From positions 8,224,501-8,288,500 of the forward strand of contig NC_063159.1 of NCBI RefSeq assembly GCF_020921035.1: a stretch of DNA of 64,000 nt, given 5' to 3'. Shown here one piece after another: positions 37,701 to 49,340 of the stretch. Position 1 is the stretch's first letter, and every line of letters starts with the position of its first letter. This stretch comes from Rhodamnia argentea (Eukaryota; Streptophyta; Magnoliopsida; Myrtales; Myrtaceae). The notes beneath the pieces were generated by a model. That model saw only the letters and a program-made list of their open reading frames with translations, made no database searches and had not been told where the DNA came from. The translations under genes and the position numbers were made by a program.

Positions 37701-40700
37701 CAATTATGGTGATCCTGCTAAAATATTGCTTGTGACTTGTAGGTCAAAGGAATGGTTACAGATTTTGGTGATGACATGCATTGCCAGTTTCTTGAAATTC
37801 TTCGAAGTTTGCTGGACTCATATACTCTATCAGGAGGACAGGTTCTGCCTAACCATACACTTCCCTCATCTGATTTTTATTTTCCTACTTTGTCATGGTG
37901 GTTGGATATTTTAGGAATTCTGGGTTTCTGTTTTGCCTTTTGGTTGTTCTTTCTAGGTTTTGCTAATTGTCCTCTCAATTTAATAACTACATCTGCTATG
38001 AGGTTTAATCTCATCAGATATCGCGTTTCATTAGGTTGATCTTGATATCATCAGTGAGGAATATGTGCCAACTTTTGACTGGATTTTCTGTGAATCACTG
38101 TCTTTGCATCATTTGCCCTATGGTCAATTGATTGAGCTTCAGCAGTGGAATATAGATTACTAGGATGAATAAAAAAACTAGAATAGGTTCAAATAAATTT
38201 AGGTGGTGAATTGCTGGTAAAAAATTTCAAAGAGTAGAAAATCTTTTTTCGCTGGCCCATTTGAATGAAAATGCACAACATGTCTAATCTAATGTGATCT
38301 AATTGACAATCTAAAAGCACATTGTTGGCCGAATTGACCAATTCAAACCCCAATCTCCCGCTAGAATTGATAGCATTAGGCAACAATGTCAAAGCTGCTC
38401 CTGTCAAAATCTTGAATCTATAAACTTAGCCGAAGAACCACAAATACAACTATAGAATTGAACGCCAACAGCTCTTAAGCTATTTAGGAGAGGATTCACA
38501 TTCTCGGACTTGTTGTGTGTGATTCTAGAAATGCTATTTTCCCATTAAAATATTTAGCTGAACAGGGTAGCTTAACCATGTTCGAACTTCATCCTGTGAA
38601 CCAATAGATCTGAAAATGAAGCTGCAAGATTATTTTGTACAAGAAAAATCATCTTAAACCATTTGACGCGTCAATGACATCATGTGGATGGAGTTTTGTA
38701 TTTCCGATCTTCTTCTAGCTAGTCAAGATTTTGCCAGCAAGGCTCGCTCCTTGAATTGAACCATTGGGTCTTGTGTTTTCTGTATCACTAGATTGGACTA
38801 CTCAAAGGGGACAAATATGTTTGATGCACTACTCTATTCTTCTGTCATTCTATTTCATGTTGTGCCGCTGCAGCGTGTTCAATTATAGGCTGTTCAATTT
38901 TCGCATGGTGATAGCTCTTTGAAAAAATTTTGTTTCTCTGAACCTGGACTGATCTAGTTTATTCTTTGTGCAGAGGGACAGTGTGATCGAGATTTTCTAT
39001 GAGAAGCATCTGGGACAGTTAATTGACGTCATTGTAGCATCTTGTCCTTCTGTCACTTCTCAATCTTTGAGAAAAGAAATGGGTTCTGGAAGAGTCAAAA
39101 GTCAGCAGAGAATGAAGCCCGAAATACTGTCAAACATATGTGAATTGCTTTGCTTTTGCGTTCTGCACCATCCATATAGGATAAAGTACTTATTTATACA
39201 CCCTTGCCATTTTGATAATTTAGTAATCTATTATGTAGTCACATATAAGTTTAACGCTCCAATGAATTAGACTTGAGAGCTAATTTTGTCTTCTCTTCTC
39301 TGGTCGCAGATGTAACTTCCTTCTTAATAATGTGGCAGATAAGGTTTTGATGCTGATGCAAAGAAGAGAAAAGTACCTTGTAGTTGCTGCTGTCCGCTTT
39401 TTTCGTACTATCCTCTCCCGTCATGTAGGTGGTTCTTTGTTGTTGCCCATGTTGATGTTAATTTATGTGGTAGGATGTAGTGATAAATGAGTAGTGCCAT
39501 GATTTCTCCTCTGATTTATAAGTTTGAGCATGAGGCAGGCCTTGCATTGTATCAATGAAAGCACTTGGATAGTGGATGGAAGTTTTAAAGTTGAAACTGA
39601 AAGATGCATGATCGATGAACCCCTAATGAGTCTTATGACATTTCTTATGTGTTTTTAGTGTGTCAACTTGGTGACATATTTCTGATCTGCAGGATGAGCA
39701 TATCATAAGCCATATAGTGAGAAACAATCTTCTCAAACCAATTGTGGATGCTTTTGTGAGGAATGGTGATCGTTACAACCTGCTAAATTCTGCAGTCTTA
39801 GAACTTCTTGAGTACATCCGCAAGGTTTGTATGCCTGTACCATGTTTTCACTCATTCAGTTTCTTCTCCGCACAAACGAGTGGTGGGAATAATCGGACGG
39901 CATCACTTGCATGGAGTGATCAAGTTGATGACCCTTTTCATGCAGGAAAATCTGAAACCGTTGCTTAAATACATAGTTGATTCGTTTTGGGACGAATTGG
40001 TTAAGTTTGAGCACCTGCCATGTATCCAGTCCTTCCAAGTCAAGTACGAGCAGGTATGATGTATTGTGCCTATCCCTGTTCTCTGCTTTCGAAGGAGACT
40101 AATCAAGTCTAAACCTCTAACTGGTTTTCTTGCAGTGCTTGGAGAATGGTGGAACGAGAGGACCTATTAACGTGTCAGATCCCCGAAAAAGAATAGATGA
40201 GCGTGCTCCGGAGAAAGAGGAGGAGGACTATTTTAATGAAGACAGGTCTACCAGCACTATCCATATGATATTTTGTCCTTTTGTTTGTTTAATTTTCTCG
40301 TTCATGATTGTCTAGTTTTACTCAGTGATGAGGAAGATACAGCATCAGCATCAGCATCTCGGTCTCGGAAGGTACAAGCACAGCCTATTCTATCCAATGG
40401 AGTTTCAGCAAGCCATCAATCATTAAGGTGCTTGGATGCCTAAACTTCAGAATTTTCTAGAATACCATACACTACATTTGTGGTCTGACGCATACATTAA
40501 CTTTGGTTTATAGTCCAAGAACTGGTGGGCTAGTTGATTACGATGACGATGAGGATGACGAAGACTATAGACCACCACCTAAGAGACAGAAAGATAACCC
40601 AGATGATGAGGAAGCGACCATGGATTCCCTCAGGTTGAAAAGAAAACTGGCTCCTAAGGATAAGGAGCCCGATATATCCAAGAGGCCACGGCTGAACAAA

Positions 40701-41042
40701 AACCCCAAATCAAAAGAGAGTGTGTTTGCGGCTTTGTGTTCAACACTAAGTCAAGCAGTGCTACCGAATAAGAAGACTGCAAGCATCATGCATAGTTCTC
40801 CACAGGCTGGGGATGGCGACACGAATGCCCATGACGAAAATCACAAGGATTTCCCTCCTACAAGAGGCTCTTCAGATAGTCGCAGTTTGGATGATGAGAC
40901 CCACAAGGAGAAGGAATCTGCCAGTCCTCGGAGCTGTTCCGAGTGTGTACAAAGCACATCGGATAATAGACAGTTGGGGAGCGAGGACACCTCATTGGTA
41001 CAGCCAAAATCATCACCGGAGATGGCTGTGAATGGATCCTAG
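27114..41042 (+). CDS. SMEK1: PP4 regulatory subunit 3 (SMEK1/PSY2-like)
   Basis: PP4R3 targets the PP4 phosphatase catalytic subunit with PP4R2; in plants it is linked to miRNA biogenesis. I place 24 exons: 27114-27158, 27725-27805, 27913-28009, 28118-28202, 28274-28323, 31593-31672, 33248-33307, 33673-33772, 33880-33957, 34435-34502, 34594-34662, 34740-34817, 34889-34984, 36623-36693, 36889-36966, 37107-37200, 37743-37841, 38974-39185, 39310-39424, 39693-39824, 39946-40053, 40136-40245, 40326-40427, 40514-41042. They sum to 2,637 bp, 878 aa. Residues ~16-115 form the EVH1/PH-like domain (WDDHGTGHV), ~150-360 the SMK-1 domain (FGDELIMDAIGSLE, RNFLKEHVVFKE), then armadillo-like repeats to ~630. 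The last ~245 residues are acidic and Lys-rich with a nuclear-signal-like PPPKRQK. The first intron uses a GC donor (CAG|GCGAGT). Intron 5 is ~3.3 kb. Confidence 0.95.
31679..31713 (+). repeat. (CT)17 microsatellite beside a splice donor
   Basis: A pure CT run starts seven bases after the end of PP4R3 exon 6. Such tracts change length easily, and this one sits close enough to the donor to touch splicing factor binding. Confidence 0.95.
32280..33165. repeat. Foldback element with tandem repeats in both arms
   Basis: The left arm (about 32,280-32,580) holds about five degenerate ~60-bp units around 'aactttaggt..gtccc.attctacc'. The right arm (about 32,850-33,165) holds about five units of the inverse, 'ggtagaattgg..acctaaagtt'. 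The ~270-bp centre is unrelated, non-coding DNA. The pattern is that of plant foldback elements with repetitive arms. It lies in PP4R3 intron 6; the transcript could form a long imperfect hairpin. Confidence 0.8.
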
Positions 41043-42006
41043 CTCACATTTATTCTTGAAATGAGAGAATCTTGTCATTCATTCGACTATGGAGCTGCAA
41101 CAAGGCCAATCCGCCCCAGAGTTGTTAAGCAGCATCGGCCAAGAATAGCGAAAGAGAGGGTATATACAGAATACGGTTTTGATCTCTCCTGTTGATGTTG
41201 GAACAAGTGCTGTTTTGGCGACGTGGGGCAAGATGAGGAGGGGACGGCCTTCGTGGTTATGTGGCGAATTGCCTGTCTTACCTACGTGTTGCGTTGGCTA
41301 TGTACTTGTTGCTTCTATAAAATACTCAGGGCAATTGTTTAGCTCCCTTCGAACGTTTATTTTTTATTTTCGCGATTTCCCTCTGTATTTTGCCGTGTCG
41401 CGAACATGCAATGTGGTTGGGGCATCGATATAAGCTCTGTTTTTGTATCATTTCTTTTATTTTTCCCCCTTATTCCAAGTTTCAGTGGTGGGGTATGATA
41501 ATCAAGGGTTGGCTTAGAGGAATTGGATTGAGAGGTTGAAGCTTTTAACGCGCCTTTCTGTCATTTCCCTCCCAAGGCAAGAGCTCAAAAGTTTTCTCAT
41601 TGTAGTCTTACATTCTCATTCATGAACTAATTGTAAATTGTAATTTGGAATTTGTCCTCTCTTAAGAAAATTTTGATAGCTCTTTTCGTGTCTAATGGCA
41701 GACGCTTGTGTGAATAGTTACAGTACATCTATCGAGGTAGGGATTATTGTGTATTCAATTCATCTTTTCTCAGCTTGTGTCAATGGAAACGAAAACAGAT
41801 TGAGAGTTTTTTGGTGCTACGTGCAGACCTTAATGGAGAGTTTACAATGTACTTATTTCTTGAAGTAGACTAGCTTGTAGCATTTGCCCCATTCGATTCC
41901 TCCCGATCATTCTGTGTCTCGTCCTCAGTCGACATGGGCTTGTTGTCGAGATGGAGCCAACGCGGATGCTCCTGTTATGGAATTCACTGAATGGGTTTTA
42001 CTAGGT
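41043..42006. other. PP4R3 3' UTR and flank
   Basis: The first 400-650 bases after the stop are presumably 3' UTR, with several A/T-rich candidate poly(A) signals. I see no other gene here. Confidence 0.4.
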
Positions 42007-42312
42007 TAGGACGCCCAACACTTTTGGAGTAGAATTTCTACTCCATATTTATAGAGTAAAAATTCATTTGATAATGCAACTTCTGAAGTAAAATTTATTT
42101 GGTTATGTAACTTTATTTTTCTAATTTTATATTTTTTTTTTTTTTTTGTGTTAGAAGTTATTTTGGAGTCATTTGAAGAAGTGAAAAAAAAAAAAATTAC
42201 TTTTGTCCATAAGCAAGAAAATTGACTTTTCGCTTAGACGTAGAAGTAAAAAAAAAATCAACTTTTAGCAAGAAGTTGATTTTTAAAGCAAAAGTGTTGC
42301 TATGCACGCCCC
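42007..42312. mobile_element. MITE with CAACACTTTTG ends
   Basis: The left end (ggacgcccaacacttttgg) and the inverse of the right end (ggggcgtgcatagcaacacttttg) share CAACACTTTTG. The interior is rich in poly-A/T and 'aagttgattttt'. No coding sequence and no clear target duplication. Confidence 0.55.
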
Positions 42313-42837
42313 AAGTCGGGGTTGAGATAATCGGAAAGGATTGTTGCTGCTGCTATTGTTCTCCGTTAGGATATTTAAAATTCAATTAAATCTTAGTAAG
42401 GTGTACGGAATCGATAAAGTGAAAAACTGTTATAGAGGGCTAGAGTGCTAGAAAGTGATACGTGATTGAAGATCGAAGAATGGCGAAAATGAGAGGGGGA
42501 GGGAGCCAAACTTTTTTAAAGCCCTAGAGTCCAAAAAATGTTTGATAATTGGGCCCAAACTTTGGATTCAGCTTCAATGGCCTAGTCCCAAAAAAAGTAT
42601 TGGGCCTAGGAAGGCCCACCGGGGAAATGGGCTGGCAAGGCCCAAGACCAGTCGGGCTCGGGGCACAGGGAAATGAATTCCAACTCCAGATCAATAAGTC
42701 ATAAACATTTCCCCTAATATTTGTATTTACGGTGTGTCATTAATTTTGTAGAATTTATGCCTTTTCTCTATATCCATTTACATTTTCTTTTTAAGAAATG
42801 GAAGCCTGATTATGTTGGCGAGTAGGTGGGAGTTAAG

Positions 42838-42992
42838 TAAGGGTGCTCGATTCCACGGAAACCACCCAAACAATGGATTGGTTCCAAAATCTGAGAATCG
42901 AGAACCACCCATGAAGAGGCATCTAAAACCGGTTGGTTCGATTTAATTCGGGCGTGATTTTCGATTCGATCAAATATTTTTACTCACCCCTA
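42838..42992. mobile_element. Short hAT-like remnant
   Basis: It starts taagggtgctc and ends with the inverse (actcacccct), with gaaccacc/ggttcc words inside, like the element at 22,943-23,637. The 8-bp flanks do not match, so it is degenerate or a fragment. Confidence 0.4.
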
Positions 42993-43413
42993 AATTTCTA
43001 TATAGACAAACTTGAACTTGACACATCATTTTAATCGAGTAGTTCAAGCTCGAGCTTGATCTCAAAACCTGGTAAATCCATGCAGGCACTCATTCGATGC
43101 AACTCGAGTGTAGCTCGATCCGCCAGCGAGTAGTTTCATACAATTTCCTCAATCTGAAAAATAACACGTTTTAACAAACTAGCTCATTTTGGCTGAGAAC
43201 TATTTAAGGGAGAAACACAGCCGATACGTTAATCGTAAAAATAATTATATTATAGTACATTATAACCGTGCCACTTTTAAATCTTTATCTTTTCAATAAA
43301 AAAAATGCCTTTTATCTTCGACCGGAAAAACAAATTATTTTCTAGAAAAAAACTAGGTTTATTTTATTTTATTTGCCCCCTTTTATTTTGCTACTTCAAC
43401 ACGTGCCCTGCCC

Positions 43414-43690
43414 TATACATGGCCGGTTTGGCCGAACCACCGGTTCCGATTCCACGAAAAGGTGGAACATACTCCACGAAAAGGTGGAACCGGCGGTTCC
43501 GGGCCGGTTCCGATTTCGGTTCGGAACCGCCAGTTCCCGAGCCCAAAGACTCTTTCCCCCGTGCCTCCTTTTTTTTTTTTTTTTTAAAAGGGTCGGAACC
43601 GGCCCGGAACCGCCGGTTCCGACAATTTAGAAACTGTGGGCCCGGTTAACGGGCCAGTTCCGGGCCGCCGGGCCCATTTGACCATGTCTA
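43414..43690. mobile_element. 277-bp non-autonomous hAT element in the OEP16-2 upstream region
   Basis: The ends tatacatggccgg and the inverse of accatgtcta are alike, and the flanks ccctgccc (43,406-43,413) and ccccgccc (43,691-43,698) form an 8-bp target duplication with one mismatch. The body is full of ggttcc/ggaacc/ccggtt words in both orientations, with a tandem ccacgaaaaggtggaac. It ends about 260 bp before the OEP16-2 start codon. Confidence 0.85.
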
Positions 43691-43948
43691 CCCCGCCCCC
43701 CAAAAAACCAAAACTGATTTCTAGTATTCGCCACGACTATCGCGTTCTCGTTACGCAAAACGATGGACACGTGTGCGTGAAGCGACACGTGTCTCTCTCT
43801 CCCCTCCCCCCTCGGCCCTTCCCCAACCCTTCTCTCTCTCCCTCTTTTCCCGCTTCAAACAGTCTCTCTCTGTCTCTCAACATCGCTCCGACACAGCGAA
43901 CTGAAGTGGATTCTCTCTGATCGACGAAGAAGAAGAAGATCGAGGAAG

Positions 43949-45909
43949 ATGAGCAAGAACCTGGAGGCTCGGACGCACTCGCTGCTCAACGAGCTCAACT
44001 TCGACAAGGGCGGCTTCTTCGACCTCGGCCACCCTCTGCTCAACCGCATCGCCGAGAGCTTCATCAAGGCCGCCGGGGTGAGGGGTTTCGCCCATCCGAT
44101 TTCTCGATCGCCTCATTTCTTTCTTCGTTTCTTTGCCAAATGAACAGACTCGGACGCGTAGGGGAACGGCTAGATGTTTTCGATTCGCTTTAAGCCGCGG
44201 CCAGCGTTGCGTAGGTTGCGATTGTGTCCATGTTTGCTTGAGTATCGCCTCGTCGGTAACGCGCGGAATGTTCGTGTAACCGCTTGTTTAGATTGTGCGT
44301 TTGCTGTCCCGGAAGATGTGTTCGTGTGTAATGAAGCGTTCGCGGACGACATCTTCTGTATGATCGAGGGACTTGGACTTGATGAGAGGACTGAAAGTGA
44401 AATGGGAGGTTCTTTATCTACCAAAGAAGGAAGGGGATTGGGATTGAAGGCATATCTGTCCTCGGAAGCAGATTACTGGAACAATGTTCAGCAATTTTTT
44501 TCTCACGTTTTAGTAATGTTTGGTTTTAGCAATGTCTCTGTTTCTAAATTGGGTGATTTGATCGACTAAGCATCTGCATTGCCTTTTCATAAATTCAAAG
44601 ATTGGAGCGATTCAGGCCGTGTCGCGGGAAGCCTACTTCGCAGCGGTTGAAGGTATAGTTGGTCCCTTGGGAAGCGTTGAACTGTGTATTGAGTTGAGAA
44701 GAGGATGAATAATGACATATACATGTTGTGATAGTGTCTATTCCTGTTAAGATGACAACGAGGGCTGGTGTTAAATTAACAGGCGCGGGATTGGATTCGG
44801 GCAATGGCGTACCAGAAATTCCAGGTGCGAAGAAACGGCGGTTCCCTGGGCTGAGAGGTATAGGAATTCTAAATTCCTGTCTATTTGCTTATCTATAATC
44901 TGTGCAATGGAGATTGAAGACTAATCGCTACGCGAACGATTACTTTCTTTCCAGATGATCATATTTAATGTATCATTCCTTTATTACTCTCAAGTTTGCC
45001 ATTCTAATTGTTGTTCTTGTGTGCTGCGTAGGAGCAACCAACAGGAATTCCCTGGAGGCCATGGTGAGTCTCATAAGCATAAACTAATGTGATTCTCTGT
45101 ATCATCTCAAATTATTGTCCTCTTGATTCGTGTTTCTTGTTTGATTCATCCAGGTGAAGAGTACTGGCAAAGAATCCCTGCAGTGGGGTAAGCATGTTAC
45201 AATTTCTTGATTCTGTGTCTCCGTGATTTTCTGAGTTGAGGGTCTAGGGATGGTTAGGAACATCAGATTTTCAGCTCCAGAATTGTTCGTTGAGATTCCT
45301 TAACATGGGCTTGGCTTGAAAATCCCGATCGAGTGATAAGATATGAACTCGGTATTGTTAGTGACTGAGGTTGTTTGGTCTGCTGGCCAGGACTGGCTGC
45401 TGGTGTGTACTCGGGTTTAACATATGGGTTGAAGGAGGCCCGCGGAGCACATGATTGGGTAATAATTTTTTGATTTTTCGTTGATTATTCAACAATTAAT
45501 GCACTGTAGATGACATCTTGTAAGCACAATCTCGCCATTATATTTTCTTTCCGTGTTGGTTTTGCATCTGCGCCTCATGCATCACAATCAAGTCTGACAT
45601 CTATTGTTGAGCTTGGGATGGCATATCATATAATGGCTTTACTATTGAAACTTCTAAAGTTCACTTGTGAACAAATTGCTTTCACGTCTCCGGTTCTTAA
45701 GGGCATCAGCATATAGAACGATGATTCTGTGTGTTTACGGAACTTTATTGAATGGTATGTTGCAGAAGAACAGCGCAGTCGCAGGAGCTATCACAGGCGT
45801 GGCGCTCGCGCTCACACAGGACGACACTTCGCACGAGCAGATTGTGCAGTGCGCCATCACCGGGGCTGCGATTTCCACTGCTGCAAACCTCCTTTCAGGG
45901 ATATTTTGA
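43949..45909 (+). CDS. OEP16-2: Outer envelope pore protein 16-2 (OEP16-S type, PRAT family)
   Basis: OEP16 proteins form amino-acid-selective channels in the outer plastid envelope; the OEP16-2 (S) form is typical of seed and pollen. Exons are 43949-44077, 44601-44652, 44783-44857, 45032-45063, 45154-45187, 45391-45458 and 45766-45909, all GT-AG, giving 177 aa, the usual length. Seen are LLNRIAESFIKAAG (helix 1), AVSREAYFAAVE, the extra loop between helices 1 and 2 that marks the S form (about 60-98, GAKKRRFPGLRG), then LQWGLAAGVYSGLTYGL, NSAVAGAITGVALAL and AITGAAISTAANLL, three Gly/Ala-rich helices. The start codon is fixed by homology to helix 1. The CT-rich stretch and ACACGTG/CACGTGT words at 43,768-43,792 resemble ABA-response (G-box) elements, which would fit seed expression. 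Confidence 0.94.
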
Positions 45910-48566
45910 CATGCCCAGAGGTGGGCCTTTTTGTTTGGAGAAGAAAACTTAGTTTCCCCTTCTGTCTTCTTAAATAAGCATGGACCACAGGATCTTGTAA
46001 AGTTGTTCTGTCCGGACTGGATCCTTCTAAAGTGCCTCGATTGCGAAGTGTTTATACTTGGCAACGTTTGCGTGTTCACGGCGAGGAAGTTTAGGATGGC
46101 GAGAGATGGCTGGAGCTAGTTGATGTTTGTTCAGGTCTTGTTGATATTGAAAGCATCACGTTTCATTTCTTCCCCTTCTCTTTTTGGGCTTTTTACCTGG
46201 TACGAATAAGCATGGTTTGAGGAAAAAAGTGATCCAAGTCTTGTCGCGGGATCGAAGTCTTCTTGTTCCAGGCCGGTTCTGGAGTTTACAGGTCGGTTTT
46301 CGGTTTCAAAAATTGAGAATCCATCTTGACAGGTTTGGTTTTACCGATCAGTTTTGCCTGACATTACCTCAATCCTTAACCTTCCCGACTCTTTTATGAT
46401 GGCCAGTTGGTCAGTGTAGATTGGACTGAGCAGATTGACTTCAGGAGGCAACCTCATTGAGGCTCTGTTGATACATATTGCGTCGCTTTCTTTGTTATGG
46501 ACAAGGGGCCGAAACAGCCAGACCCAAAGAATTGCGTATTCCAATTTCTGAACTCGAAACACCAACTTTGTCCCTGCCATCGGATGAGCAACACCGAGAG
46601 GAGTTTGTGGAAGGAAGTAAATGCTAAGGATGTTGCTATTCCCTTTACATTTTTCTTAAAAATAAAGAACTTCAACAAGTTGGGATATATATATGAATTG
46701 TCATTTTTATGATTATTTTTAATTTGGTTCAAATCCGTAAAAAAATAAATAATAAAAAAAAGAGCATAGAAGGAATTTATACTGAAAACATTAATCCTTC
46801 ATTTGCTATTATCATTCATTGTTTCGAATTGATAAATTCAACTACATTCCATTCTAATAATCCACCGTGGATTTATTTTTTTTTAAAGAATATCAGGTTT
46901 CTATAAATTTATATTTTTGTCCCTAAAAAATTGAAAATTTTCAAAATTGACCGCATGTGTCGAAAGAGTTGACCACGTGTTGAAAATTCGACAAGCCGTT
47001 GACTGGGTGTCGGAGCATGTCGGGTGTCCGACACGATGCGGAGCCTCTTGGAGAGCGTCGATGCTACATAGAATATAACAATGTCTATCGGACGTAACGA
47101 TATCCAAATATACAACTTAGATCCACGAAAATATTTAGACATAAATTATTTTCGATAATGAAAACATCTTCAATTTACTAATTATTTCGAGCAACATAAA
47201 CAATTTTTAGGAATTTTTTTTTTCATATCGTTGATTTTTGCGGAACAAATGGAGATTTAATTACGATTAGGAGTCAGCATTAATTTAGGGTAAATTCAGT
47301 CAAAAATTTGTGAGACACATGAATACTACTAGCATTGGTTTAATCGGTAAACTTAAAATATTGTTTGATTTGGTTCTTTTTATGGTCCTTGTACAAAATT
47401 TAACTTTTTATGGTGTCGTCTCTATTGGTTATTTCAAATTAACAGAATTTGTTAGCGTGACTTTCAATTCAATTCATTAATTTTAAATAGTAAACAAGAA
47501 AAGGAAATTACGCGTCGATTGTCTACATATGATATACATATCAAAATAATAAAAATAAATATCCACATGGGTCTATATGGGTTTTTCTAGGTAATCCGAT
47601 CCGAATTGAGAATTCTGACCGATTAAAACTGGCAAGTTGAACGGAAGTGCGTTAAAACTGACATGGGGGGAGCCAACGCAGAGATTATCTTACAATTACT
47701 AACTGGGCCTAGCCCAGTCCTTCGGATACTAGCCCAGTCCACAGTCTCTAATAGGCAGAGATTATCTTACAATTACTAACTGGGCCCGGCCCAGTCCACT
47801 GTCTCTCCTTATTTTTTATGAATTTTTACGACATCTGAGAAAATCTCATCCTCTTCTTCATCCTGCTTCTCTAGGGTTTCAGATCTGCTCCGAGATTCCT
47901 CCTCTGGTACGCGTTAGTTTGCTGTAAAAGGGCTGGTCACTTGTGCCGGAGCTGCCGTCGGCTTTGGAAACATAGTCAGCGACGCCTGTACTCCAGGTCA
48001 GGGATGCCAACTTTGCTCTTCGTTTCCACCTCCAAAGTCCCGTCTTTGTCTATTGAAATTCGCGGCTGGGGGTTTGCGATCGTCGTTTTTTTCTTTTTCT
48101 CCTCTAGTTTCGACGCGTTTCCAATCGAGGGGTTTTTGCCGTTTAATTAGATTGCGCGGAATCGAACTCGTCCTTCTTGTGCAGCAGATGGAATCGGTAG
48201 AACGGCGATCACGAATGATCTCCTTAGTGTCGGATTCTCTTCTTCCGGTGGCGTAATTAGGGGGTCGAGTAGGTTGTCTGATTATCTTTGCGATCGATGG
48301 TTCTTGACACTTGTTAAGTGCTTCGTGGGGCTTTTCTGATTTCATGATTGCAAGCCGTCGGTCCTTTGGGTTGTTCTTGTTGCGGGGATAAATTTCTTAG
48401 CACGATCCAGTTTACTTTACATATAACTTGTGGGTAATTGTCTTTGAGCCTTTTTCGTGCTTAAGAATTTGGGGTTATCTTTTTCCTCACTGCAGGCTAG
48501 AAAAGTAAGTTGCGTCGGGCTTGGCTGATTGAGAAGTGTCTGAACTGAACAACTGTACTTTATAGG
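45910..48566. other. Intergenic DNA; OEP16-2 3' flank and ZCCHC10-like leader
   Basis: After the OEP16-2 3' UTR, 46,190-46,420 carries ggccggttc/aaccgg words of the hAT-derived type. 46,690-46,910 is A/T-rich. 46,930-47,060 holds repeats of gtgtcgg/ccgacac, common in plant repeats. 47,678-47,808 is a tandem duplication (separate entry). From about 47,860 the sequence is the leader of the next gene, probably with a leader intron whose acceptor may be the tgcag at about 48,491-48,495. No other gene is seen. Confidence 0.4.
47678..47808 (+). repeat. 77-bp tandem duplication, 1.7 copies
   Basis: gcagagattatcttacaatt and the following 'actgggcc..gcccagtcc' occur at 47,678 and again at 47,755 with few differences. 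The repeat carries site-II-like tgggcc motifs, which plant promoters of growth-related genes use. It lies ~800 bp upstream of the zinc-knuckle gene start and within its likely promoter. Confidence 0.85.
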
Positions 48567-49340
48567 ATGTCGAGTAAGGAAGAAGAGAAGGCTCAAGATG
48601 CGGCAGAACGAATCAAGGCCGCCGCTCTGAGTGCCGCGAAAGGTCTTAGCCGTGCGCAGGCTGAACGAGCCGCGGCAGCGGCTGCTCGTAATGTCAATGC
48701 TTATGGGCAAAAAGAGGAAGGGCCCAGTAGATGGCAGGAGAAGAGGGAAGCAAAGAGACAAATGTATTTGATGAGTACTGAGAAGGCTGTTAAACTGGGT
48801 GAACGGAAAGATTTGAAGGCTTCGGTCTCTATTAGTGGTGGTTCTGCGCAATGCCAGAAGTGCTATCAGCCGGGACATTGGACTTACCAATGCACCAATG
48901 AGCGCGTCTACATTTCACGACCGTCGAGGACCCAGCTGCTTAAGAATCCCAAACTGAATACGGAAGCGCGGTTATCTTATGAACCTGAAAATCCAGATAT
49001 CAAGGAGGAGAAGACTGAGAAGCGCTCTAAGAAAAGTAAAAGGAAATACAAATCTGATTCGGATTCTGCTAGCGACAGTGAGGCTTCTGTTTTTGAGAGT
49101 GAGAGCGAGTCGGCATCTGGATCGGATTCCTCTTCCAGGGAGAGTAGTTCGGCTGACATTTCATCGTCTGATTCGGAGGAGCAGAGGAGGCGGCGGAGGA
49201 AGAAGAAGAAACAGAAGAGCAGGAGGCGCAGGCGGTACACTTCGTCGTCTGAGTCATCTGATTCTTACTCTGCTTCAGAATCGGATTCTGATGACAATAG
49301 CAGCCGAAGGAAGAGCAGAAGGCACAGGAAAAAGCGCTGA
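48567..49340 (+). CDS. ZCCHC10-like CCHC zinc-knuckle protein with Ser/Arg-rich tail
   Basis: One uninterrupted frame of 257 aa. Residues 1-45 are Ala-rich (KAAALSAAKGLSRAQAERAA). A single zinc knuckle, CQKCYQPGHWTYQC, has Cys96, Cys99, His104 and Cys109 in C-x2-C-x4-H-x4-C spacing, followed by the RPSRTQLLKNPKL segment that marks the ZCCHC10 family. Residues ~150-205 alternate Ser with Asp/Glu (likely CK2-type phosphorylation), and the end is Arg/Lys/Ser-rich like a nuclear splicing-type tail. Function in plants is not established; RNA binding in the nucleus is inferred from the domains. The start codon is the first in the frame and follows a probable leader intron. Some annotations name such plant proteins CAX-interacting protein 4, but that protein differs, so I leave the symbol empty. 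Confidence 0.88.
   Translation: MSSKEEEKAQDAAERIKAAALSAAKGLSRAQAERAAAAAARNVNAYGQKEEGPSRWQEKREAKRQMYLMSTEKAVKLGERKDLKASVSISGGSAQCQKCYQPGHWTYQCTNERVYISRPSRTQLLKNPKLNTEARLSYEPENPDIKEEKTEKRSKKSKRKYKSDSDSASDSEASVFESESESASGSDSSSRESSSADISSSDSEEQRRRRRKKKKQKSRRRRRYTSSSESSDSYSASESDSDDNSSRRKSRRHRKKR

Noticed and set aside
38160-38480. Possible retroelement piece inside PP4R3 intron 17 (minus strand open frame)
   Set aside because: No reverse transcriptase, integrase or other domain could be recognised, so it is left as intron sequence.
42838-42992. Possible 8-bp target duplication of the short hAT-like remnant
   Set aside because: gagttaag and aatttcta do not match, so a precise insertion could not be shown.
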